Source: Spirochaeta sp. (GTDB lineage Bacteria; Spirochaetota; Spirochaetia; Spirochaetales_E; Spirochaetaceae_B). Taken from it: a stretch of 5,144 bases of DNA. The stretch lies in contig JAUUYD010000225.1 in the NCBI GenBank assembly GCA_030590585.1, positions 1 through 5,144 of the forward strand, written 5' to 3'. The position numbers were made by a program, and so were the translations under genes. Numbering within the stretch: position 1 is the stretch's first letter; each line of letters starts with the position of its first letter. Positions 1 to 5,144 of this stretch are shown here, one piece after another. The notes beneath the pieces are model-generated. The model made no database searches and had not been told where the DNA came from. It was given only the letters and a program-made list of their open reading frames with translations.

Positions 1-16
1 ACCTGCAAATACCTCT

Positions 17-21
17 GAAGG
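17..21 (+). promoter_or_regulatory. Probable ribosome binding site of the glycosylase homologue
   Basis: GAAGG lies 10 bases before the ATG at 32, a slightly long but usable spacing. It is the main support for starting the gene at 32. The reading frame stays open upstream to base 2, so an earlier start outside the window is not excluded. Confidence 0.45.
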
Positions 22-31
22 CAATTTTTCC

Positions 32-595
32 ATGCGGCAGATTGCAGATGAGATTGCGTCATGCCGCAATTGCAACCTCTACCTGATCCGCCAGAATACA
101 GTACCCGGCGTCGGCTCGATATCTCCTCGCCTTTTGATAGTCACTCCTCCGCCTGTAGACGGGGCAGGTGATACCGACAACCCCCTGCCTCAGTATGAAT
201 ATGAATATCTTGTTAAATGGCTCATGGCTCTGGGACTCGATCCCGATGTTGACACATTTATAACTCCAGCGGTGAAATGCCGTACTCCCGGTGGAAGACC
301 ACCCCATCCTGAAGAATCAGCTGCCTGTTCGTTATACTTAAGAAGGCAGTATAAAGAAATCAAACCACATGCGGTTCTGGCTCTCGGAGCCGCCGCTTGC
401 GCTGTACTTACAGGAGACTCTTCTGATTTCCCCTCCCTTGTCGGGCGTGACTGGACATGGGGAGCCGTGCCGGCTCTTGTCCTGTGGACACCTGCCGAAG
501 TGCTGGCCAACCCCCATCGCCTGCGGAGTCCGGTTTGGGAATCACTCCAAGGTCTGAAGGCTGCATGGAATGCCGTATCTGGAAATCAGCTTTAA
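32..595 (+). CDS. Uracil-DNA glycosylase superfamily protein (family 4 type), active site apparently degenerate
   Basis: This 187-residue protein has the fold signature of family 4 (UDGa type) uracil-DNA glycosylases, which cut uracil from DNA to begin base excision repair and carry a 4Fe-4S cluster. Four cysteines, C11, C14, C83 and C99, have the family spacing (C-x2-C, then 69 and 16 residues), and the surrounding AVKCRTPGGRPPHPEE and VLALGAAAC segments align well. The active-site motifs do not: the GEAPG motif reads TPPPV (38-42), the PF of the uracil-stacking segment reads PL (52-53), the Asn before VKC is Pro79, and the HPS motif reads TPA (153-155). The protein may therefore be inactive as a glycosylase, or have another activity. 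It overlaps priA by 26 bases, which suggests one operon. The frame is open upstream to the window edge, and spirochaete homologues may carry an N-terminal extension (from memory), so the 5' end could be partial. Family membership is firm; activity is doubtful. Confidence 0.85.
   Translation: MRQIADEIASCRNCNLYLIRQNTVPGVGSISPRLLIVTPPPVDGAGDTDNPLPQYEYEYLVKWLMALGLDPDVDTFITPAVKCRTPGGRPPHPEESAACSLYLRRQYKEIKPHAVLALGAAACAVLTGDSSDFPSLVGRDWTWGAVPALVLWTPAEVLANPHRLRSPVWESLQGLKAAWNAVSGNQL
556..560 (+). promoter_or_regulatory. Ribosome binding site of priA inside the upstream gene
   Basis: GAAGG lies 9 bases before the ATG at 570, inside the last codons of the glycosylase homologue. It supports the start at 570 over the out-of-frame ATG at 565, and implies that ribosomes finishing the upstream gene can pass to priA. 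Confidence 0.6.
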
Positions 596-2516
596 TCTAC
601 CTCTTAAAAATACTTATACCTACGCTGCCGAGGAGTCAGTACCTGTCGGATGCCGTGTGAAAACCATTCTGGGCCGCAGGAAGCTCACCGGCTGGGTTGT
701 AGGACACCCGAAAAGCCTTCCCGAGGGTTTGGAGCTTTCAAAGCTGAAAAGTATTGAAGGCCGAGTGGATGAGGAACCGCTTTTCGGATCATACCTCCTC
801 GGCCTGGCTCGATGGATGGCCGGATTAACCATGTGTTCTTTGGGGGAGGCCCTCTCTTCCATGCTCCCCGGAGGGAAAAGAGAAAGCCGGAACCTCACCG
901 AATCAGTTGATGGTGATGAAACAGATGCAGTGAGCCGGCTCACAGATGGTCAGCAATCAGCTATAGATTCTGTCTGCAGCAGCTCCGGCGGATGGTTTTA
1001 CCTGTACGGAATAACAGGTTCCGGAAAAACAGAAGTGTTTCTCAGGTCTGCAGAAAAAACCCTTGCAGAGGGGAGGGATGTCATATACCTGGTGCCGGAA
1101 ATCGCCTTGAGTCATCATCTGGTTGAAGGTTTGAAGCATCGCTTCCCGGGTATTGTCGCGGTGATTCATTCGGGACTTACCCCATCCCGCAGGCTGGCCG
1201 AATGGAGGCGCATTCAATCCGGGGAAGCCCGGTTCGTCCTCGGTGCCCGCAGTGCGGTTTTCGCGCCTTTAACGAATCCGGGTTTGATAATTATCGATGA
1301 AGAACATGAGGGTTCATACAAATCAGGAGCAACACCCCGGTATCATGCCCGGCAGGTGGCGATGCGCCGCTGCCGGGAAAGCGGTGCCCGGCTGCTGATG
1401 GGAAGTGCCACTCCGTCGGTGGAGGCATGGAACCTGATGTCCAACGGCGGATTGGAGCGCCTGGAACTTAAGGGACGGCCGGCAGGAGGTGCAGCGCCTG
1501 CAGTGAGCATTGTCGATTTGAAAAAGGAAAAAGGCCTGTTCTCACGGGCTCTGGTTCAGTCCATGTCCAGAGTACTGGGGGAGGGACGCCAGGTCCTGCT
1601 CTTTCTCAACCGCCGGGGTTTTTCATACCAGTATTCATGCCGGAGCTGCGGAGAGGAAATACACTGCCGTCACTGCAGTGTCCCACTCACGTATCATAAA
1701 AGCAGTAAAACCATGATTTGCCATTATTGCGGATATCGTGCCGCCCCTCCGGGATTTTGCCCGGAATGCGGATCAATGGAGATGCTGGCGGCAGGTTTCG
1801 GTACTGAACGTGTTGAAGAGGATGTTGTACGACTTTTTCCCGAGAAGCGTGTTGTTCGCCTGGACACCGATGCGGTCAGGAAAAAAGGTGTTCTTGAAAC
1901 TACCTTGAGGGAATTTCGCAGCGGTGAAATTGACATATTATTGGGAACACAGATGGTGGCCAAAGGGTTAAATGCCCCGGGGATGAAATTGGCAGCTGTT
2001 CTTACAGCCGATACATCATTGAATCTGCCCGACTTCCGCTCCGCCGAGAGAACCTTCGCTCTTATTGTTCAGGTTTCCGGCCGTTCCGGTCGATTTATCC
2101 CGGATGGAGAGGTTATTGTCCAGACATTCCGCCCGGATTCTCCGGCAATTCTCATGGCTTGTGAGAATCGCATCGAAGAATTCTATGATTATGAAATTGA
2201 TCAGCGCCGGTTGCTTGGATTCCCGCCCTTCAGCCGTTTGTTCCGTGTTGTTATCCGTGGAAAAGATGATCATAAAGTTCGCGGGTATATAGAAAAACTG
2301 GCCTCATTATTAATTGCCGGGGGAGATTACTGGGAGTTGATGGGACCGGCTGAGTGTCCGATCGGCCGGATATCCGGACAGTTCAGGCGGCATCTTTTAC
2401 TCAGATCAAGCAGTTTTGATCATACCCATGAGGCCCTTGGTATCGCTCTGGGCCGTATGTCTCCAATGCATGGAATAAAAATAGAAGTGGATATCGACCC
2501 GGTCAGCCTGCTTTAA
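570..2516 (+). CDS. priA: Primosomal protein N' (replication restart helicase PriA)
   Basis: PriA is the 3'-to-5' DNA helicase that recognises stalled or repaired forks and starts reloading of the replicative helicase. The 648 residues show, in order: a 3'-DNA-binding domain (about 1-105, opening MPYLEISFNLPLKNTYTY); Walker A GITGSGKT (147-154); the DEEH box (243-246); GSATPS (278-283); a zinc-binding insert with eight cysteines at 357, 360, 366, 369, 384, 387, 397 and 400; GTQMVAKG (459-466); and the arginine-finger motif QVSGRSGR (501-508). All are intact, so the enzyme should be active. It is shorter than the 732-residue E. coli protein. Most of the difference lies between the 3'-DNA-binding domain and Walker A, where the winged-helix domain seems absent. 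The start at 570 fits the domain start and the GAAGG site at 556-560. It overlaps the upstream gene and ends 10 bases from the convergent gene, with no clear terminator. Confidence 0.97.
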   Translation: MPYLEISFNLPLKNTYTYAAEESVPVGCRVKTILGRRKLTGWVVGHPKSLPEGLELSKLKSIEGRVDEEPLFGSYLLGLARWMAGLTMCSLGEALSSMLPGGKRESRNLTESVDGDETDAVSRLTDGQQSAIDSVCSSSGGWFYLYGITGSGKTEVFLRSAEKTLAEGRDVIYLVPEIALSHHLVEGLKHRFPGIVAVIHSGLTPSRRLAEWRRIQSGEARFVLGARSAVFAPLTNPGLIIIDEEHEGSYKSGATPRYHARQVAMRRCRESGARLLMGSATPSVEAWNLMSNGGLERLELKGRPAGGAAPAVSIVDLKKEKGLFSRALVQSMSRVLGEGRQVLLFLNRRGFSYQYSCRSCGEEIHCRHCSVPLTYHKSSKTMICHYCGYRAAPPGFCPECGSMEMLAAGFGTERVEEDVVRLFPEKRVVRLDTDAVRKKGVLETTLREFRSGEIDILLGTQMVAKGLNAPGMKLAAVLTADTSLNLPDFRSAERTFALIVQVSGRSGRFIPDGEVIVQTFRPDSPAILMACENRIEEFYDYEIDQRRLLGFPPFSRLFRVVIRGKDDHKVRGYIEKLASLLIAGGDYWELMGPAECPIGRISGQFRRHLLLRSSSFDHTHEALGIALGRMSPMHGIKIEVDIDPVSLL

Positions 2517-2526
2517 GCAAGGTATG
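2517..2526. other. Tail-to-tail junction of priA and the PEGA-protein gene
   Basis: Only 10 bases separate the two stop codons (TAA at 2514-2516 on plus, TAG at 2529-2527 on minus). No GC-rich hairpin followed by a T run is visible for either direction; GCTTTAAGC at 2510-2518 is too short to be a terminator. Transcripts from the two strands may therefore overlap at their 3' ends or end by Rho. Confidence 0.6.
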
Positions 2527-3708
2527 CTATTCCCTATGCATCCCCTGGCGGACGTCAGTTCGCCTCACGCTAAGATCCATCGACCAGTACCGGTTTGAAT
2601 ACCAATCCCGACCAAAATCAATCTCCAGAGGACCCGCTGTGTCATCGATGTCAATTTCATCAGTTTCACCGTCGACGTCCCAGCTGTATGTCTTTCCTTC
2701 AGCATCAATTTCAACAAGCACCACCGGCCGGCCGTCCACAATACTTGCGTTTAATCGAATACTGACAGGAATAGAACGTCCGTTCCGGTCAATATAACTT
2801 CCATCTTCATTTAATTCGATGACATCAGTTACCCCGGGTTCCAGACGCCAGCTTTCACTGTATATCTTTCTGGCATCGTAGAGCAGCTGGTTGAAGTGAT
2901 AGATGGAGGCACGGACAACCTTCTTACGCCCCGTTTTTACATCAACCGTTCTCTCCCAGTCAACGAAGCTGATTTCAGGCCAGATAATCTCACCGAAATC
3001 ATTGCCGCCTTCCACCCTGATAACATGTTCCCCGGGGCTGAGGTCTTCCAGCAGGGTTGGTGTTCTTCCTCCAGGGGTATAACCGTAAAATTCTTCATCG
3101 ACATATATTTCACCGTCAATGAAGTTACAGTAGAACTCAATGCTCCCCGGTTCTTCATCACTCAGTGATAGAAGAGATCGTTCTCCTTCTATTCCTGCCA
3201 GTATTACCGGCATTCCGGTGAGAGCTTCCACAATCTGCTCGGCCAGGTTGTGGATTGAGTTTTCCGTATACCCTCTTACCGAAATCGGGATTGTCGTTCC
3301 CTCATCGGTCATCAGTATTCTCATATTTATAATCAGTTCCCGTCCGAGAAAAGCGTAGTCACCTTCAATCAGAGCATCGGCTCCGGCGAGCTGACCTACC
3401 TGCTGGGCAGTGTCTTCATCATTGAACAGTCCGGTTAATCTGAGATTCTGCTCGTCTATTATCCGGTCCATTCTGGCTCGTTCAACCAGTTCAATACCGT
3501 CTACCCGGGTTAGATCGTACATCAGAACGCCGATTATCATACCCTCGAGATAATCGTAGCGGGGATCCCGGTTGAGGTTTTCCAGTCTGAGCACCGCGAC
3601 CTGTGTGGATTGCCCGCTTAACGGGGGGGCCATCGGACCGATTGCGGTTAAAAGTAATAGAACTGTGAGGAAAAATCCGAATCGTGGTGTATAGGAACGC
3701 TTGTTCAT
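2527..3708 (-). CDS. Exported CsgG/TolB-N-like protein with PEGA domain
   Basis: The 393-residue product begins with a basic stretch and a hydrophobic core (FGFFLTVLLLL, 11-20), a Sec signal peptide probably cut near SG-QS (about 32). No lipobox cysteine is present, so it is likely periplasmic or outer-membrane associated and not a lipoprotein. Residues about 36-168 resemble the CsgG/TolB-N group: VAVLRLENL, then IELVERARMDRIIDEQ (72-87), LTGLF, and VGQLAGADALIEGDY (104-118). Residues about 189-262 form a PEGA domain, with GEIYVDEEFYGYTP (199-212), DLSPGEHVIRVEG, and a following strand. The remaining 130 residues are rich in Asp, Glu and beta-prone stretches, and I do not recognise them. CsgG-like proteins form export pores or act in envelope assembly, and PEGA domains are often found in surface proteins; the precise role here is unknown. 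The gene stands alone on the minus strand. The start is the first Met before the signal peptide; its ribosome site (AGG two bases from ATG) is weak. Confidence 0.85.
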   Translation of the reverse strand: MNKRSYTPRFGFFLTVLLLLTAIGPMAPPLSGQSTQVAVLRLENLNRDPRYDYLEGMIIGVLMYDLTRVDGIELVERARMDRIIDEQNLRLTGLFNDEDTAQQVGQLAGADALIEGDYAFLGRELIINMRILMTDEGTTIPISVRGYTENSIHNLAEQIVEALTGMPVILAGIEGERSLLSLSDEEPGSIEFYCNFIDGEIYVDEEFYGYTPGGRTPTLLEDLSPGEHVIRVEGGNDFGEIIWPEISFVDWERTVDVKTGRKKVVRASIYHFNQLLYDARKIYSESWRLEPGVTDVIELNEDGSYIDRNGRSIPVSIRLNASIVDGRPVVLVEIDAEGKTYSWDVDGETDEIDIDDTAGPLEIDFGRDWYSNRYWSMDLSVRRTDVRQGMHRE

Positions 3709-3765
3709 ACCTAATCTATATCATGAGCTGATCACCGGGTCCATAAAATGAGCATTACTGCATCA

Positions 3766-3795
3766 AATAATTCGGTTTAACGCGTAATTATTATA
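3766..3795 (-). promoter_or_regulatory. Candidate promoter -10 box with overlapping imperfect inverted repeat
   Basis: On the minus strand TATAAT (3795-3790) is a perfect -10 hexamer, about 80 bases before the PEGA-protein start. No good -35 hexamer is found 16-18 bases further upstream, and no extended -10 TG. From 3792 down to 3766 there is an imperfect inverted repeat: AATAATT, CG and GTT on one arm match AAC, CG and AATTATT on the other, around a central T, with two single-base bulges (3782 and 3785). Twelve pairs are possible. The position just after the -10 box would suit an operator for the PEGA-protein gene. The repeat is mostly AT, so chance is possible. The rest of the divergent gap (3709-3765) shows nothing I can name. 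Confidence 0.3.
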
Positions 3796-3809
3796 GAATG
3801 ACACGGTGT

Positions 3810-3930
3810 ATGAATGCCGTTGAAATAAAAGGCCTTGAAAGGAAATACGTGAATTTTCATTGTTGAGGAGCTGAATCTTACTGCCGGTGAAACGGTCTGT
3901 CTGTTTGGTCCCGATGGTTCGGGAAAAACC
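3810..3930 (+). pseudogene. Remnant of an ABC-transporter ATP-binding protein (frameshifted and truncated)
   Basis: From the ATG at 3810 the sequence reads MNAVEIKGLERKYVNF, the usual first strand of an ABC ATPase, and then hits a TGA at 3864. One base over, from 3859, it reads on as IVEELNLT and then AGETVCLFGPDGSGKT, ending in a perfect Walker A (GPDGSGKT, 3907-3930). The two halves join properly only with a one-base frame change near 3858, and two or three residues seem missing between NLT and AGE. After the Lys-Thr, nothing of the ATPase is seen: the Q-loop, signature LSGGQ, Walker B and H-loop (about 200 residues) are absent, and def begins 55 bases later. The GPDGSGKT wording is reminiscent of ABC-2 type drug or export systems. 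An in-frame ATG at 3798 could also have been the start. No product is expected. Confidence 0.7.
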
Positions 3931-3984
3931 AGGGCGCGGCTGCCGACTTTCAAACTGTCCCATGAATATGTTAGATTCCTTTTC

Positions 3985-4497
3985 ATGGACATTTTAACAA
4001 TAGGATTTGAGGAACAGCTCCGGGCATTACGCCGGGTGGCTGCTCCAATCAAAGATATAAATGGCGATGTGGTGCGCATGGCTGAAGAAATGATAGATGC
4101 CATGATAAAAGGCGACGGTATCGGACTGGCCGGCCCTCAAGTCGGCCGATTGGAAAGAATCTTTACCATCAGAATCGGTGATGATGATCCAATGGTTTTC
4201 ATAAATCCGGAAATCACAGCAACCAGTGCAGAACTATCGTCTTACGAGGAAGGCTGTCTGAGTATTCCCGGCCAATATGCTGATGTGGAACGTCCTGCGT
4301 TAATACAGATCCAGGCCTGGAACACCCGGGGCCGCCCATTTACCATCGAAGTGAATGATATTATGGCTACGGTTATTCAGCATGAACTGGATCACCTGAA
4401 CGGTATTTTATTTATCGATCATATCAGTAATCGAAAACGGAATAAAATACTCGGTAAATTTGATGTGGAAGCTGAAAGCTACCCGGGAGTCGAATGA
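3985..4497 (+). CDS. def: Peptide deformylase
   Basis: This metalloenzyme removes the formyl group from the N-terminal methionine of new proteins as they leave the ribosome. The 170 residues carry all three family motifs: GIGLAGPQ (45-52, the usual second Ala of GxGLAAxQ being Gly), EGCLS (89-93, metal ligand Cys91), and QHELDH (132-137, metal ligands His133 and His137, catalytic Glu134). The length is normal. The start at 3985 matches the family's typical MxILTxG opening. Between this opening and VAAPI the spacing is a few residues longer than usual (EEQLRALRR). No clear Shine-Dalgarno sequence precedes the ATG (GATTCCTTTTC). The same reading frame is open upstream to 3853 through the ABC remnant, but holds no ATG, GTG or TTG, so a longer product is unlikely. 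Its stop overlaps the fmt start by ATGA, so the two are almost certainly one transcription unit. Confidence 0.96.
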   Translation: MDILTIGFEEQLRALRRVAAPIKDINGDVVRMAEEMIDAMIKGDGIGLAGPQVGRLERIFTIRIGDDDPMVFINPEITATSAELSSYEEGCLSIPGQYADVERPALIQIQAWNTRGRPFTIEVNDIMATVIQHELDHLNGILFIDHISNRKRNKILGKFDVEAESYPGVE

Positions 4498-5144
4498 AGA
4501 TACTTTTTGCCGGTACTCCGGAAATTGCAGTTCCTTCCCTGAATGCTTTATCCCGCGAATTCGAGATAGCGGCTGTTCTGACAGCTCCGGATAAGGTTTC
4601 AGGCAGGGGTAGAACCCTTACTCCTCCTCCTGTAAAAATTGCTGCTGAGGAATTAAAAATCCCCGTACTGCAGCCGGCAACCCTCGGCTCTCAAGCTCGT
4701 GAACAAGTTACCGCCGCCGGGGCAGAGCTTCTTGTGGTGTTTGCCTACGGGAGAATCTTCGGGCCGAAATTTCTTGCGCTTTTTCCTGACGGCGGCATAA
4801 ATATGCATCCATCGGCGCTTCCCCTTCACCGGGGACCCTCTCCGTTGACTTCCGCAATACTTGCCGGTGAAAAAAGTACAGCATTAACAGTACAGCGTAT
4901 TGTGCTGGAAATGGATGCCGGGGATATCCTTCGGCAGATCGATTATCCCCTCGACGGTTTTGAGACGACAGCCTCCCTCACTGATTCAGTTTCACGGGAT
5001 GCCGCCCCGGAGCTTGTAATGGCGGTAAAAGATATTATAGAAGGTAAAGCGCTTAATACCCCTCAGGATGATTCAATAGCGACATACTGCCGACTTATCC
5101 GCAAAGAAGATGGTATTATCAACTGGGATCTGCCTGCTCATCAG
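4494..5144 (+). CDS. fmt: Methionyl-tRNA formyltransferase (3' end beyond the window)
   Basis: Fmt transfers a formyl group from 10-formyltetrahydrofolate to Met-tRNA of the initiator type, the step that Def later reverses on proteins. The 217 residues seen begin MKILFAGTPEIAVPSL, the family's N-terminus. They include the tRNA-contacting loop PDKVSGRGRTLTPPPVK (32-48), the catalytic segment INMHPSALPLHRGPSPL (102-118) with Asn103 and His105, and the catalytic Asp141 in LEMDAGD, 38 residues after the Asn as in E. coli (N106, H108, D144). The formyltransferase domain is essentially complete; the C-terminal OB-like tRNA-binding domain is cut by the window edge, with no stop before base 5144. The start overlaps the def stop (ATGA at 4494-4497). 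GGGAG at 4485-4489 is a close ribosome site, 4 bases away, so translational coupling to def is likely. Confidence 0.97.
   Translation, partial: MKILFAGTPEIAVPSLNALSREFEIAAVLTAPDKVSGRGRTLTPPPVKIAAEELKIPVLQPATLGSQAREQVTAAGAELLVVFAYGRIFGPKFLALFPDGGINMHPSALPLHRGPSPLTSAILAGEKSTALTVQRIVLEMDAGDILRQIDYPLDGFETTASLTDSVSRDAAPELVMAVKDIIEGKALNTPQDDSIATYCRLIRKEDGIINWDLPAHQ

Noticed and set aside
620..943. Open frame on the minus strand inside priA, with similar ones at 957-1217, 1724-1963 and 2016-2273
   Set aside because: They lie opposite conserved PriA domains, have no recognisable domains, and look like shadows of the true coding frame.
2510..2518. Terminator hairpin GCTTTAAGC after priA
   Set aside because: The stem is three or four pairs with almost no loop, and no T run follows.
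2896..3168. Open plus-strand frame opposite the PEGA-protein gene
   Set aside because: It is antisense to a well-supported CsgG/PEGA coding region and shows no family signature.
3789..3794. Plus-strand -10 box TATTAT for the ABC remnant and def
   Set aside because: There is no -35 at proper distance, and the same bases overlap the better minus-strand TATAAT.
3858..3866. Programmed frameshift that would rescue the ABC ATPase
   Set aside because: The junction CAT-TGT-TGA has no known slippery form, and the ATPase would still lack everything after Walker A.
3853..4497. A longer Def with an N-terminal Walker A domain
   Set aside because: The frame is open, but no ATG, GTG or TTG lies between 3853 and 3985, and the Def family opening fits the ATG at 3985.
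1..5144. CRISPR array, tRNA, insertion sequence or phage genes
   Set aside because: No regularly spaced direct repeats, cloverleaf sequence, transposase motif or terminal inverted repeats were seen by eye on either strand.

Overview
The window holds five protein-coding genes and one gene remnant from a bacterial chromosome, with no sign of phage, insertion sequence, CRISPR array, tRNA or rRNA. The gene set (a family 4 type uracil-DNA glycosylase homologue next to priA, a CsgG/PEGA periplasmic or surface protein, and a def-fmt pair) and the protein style suggest a Spirochaetota member of the Spirochaeta/Treponema type. That assignment is inference from gene content and remembered similarity, not from a search.

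Left part, plus strand (1-2516): a uracil-DNA glycosylase homologue overlaps the start of priA by 26 bases, so the two are probably co-transcribed and translationally linked. The glycosylase homologue keeps the four cysteines of the 4Fe-4S cluster at family spacing, yet the residues that line the uracil pocket and do the chemistry look replaced. priA encodes the primosomal replication-restart helicase with all helicase motifs and eight zinc-binding cysteines, but with a very short link between the 3'-DNA-binding domain and the helicase.

Middle, minus strand (2527-3708): one gene, tail-to-tail with priA across only 10 bases, encodes an exported protein with a signal peptide, a CsgG/TolB-N-like domain, a PEGA domain and an unrecognised beta-rich C-terminus. 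Its upstream side holds a TATAAT box and an imperfect 27-base inverted repeat, a candidate control site.

Right part, plus strand (3798-5144): a decayed, frameshifted N-terminus of an ABC-transporter ATPase, ending just after its Walker A motif, lies directly before def (peptide deformylase). def overlaps fmt (methionyl-tRNA formyltransferase) by an ATGA junction. Fmt adds the formyl group to initiator Met-tRNA and Def removes it from new proteins, so the pair forms a functional couple. fmt runs off the right edge.

Most of the window is housekeeping. The points most worth a second look are the glycosylase homologue that has kept its Fe-S cluster but apparently lost its active site, and the ABC ATPase remnant fused in frame ahead of def.
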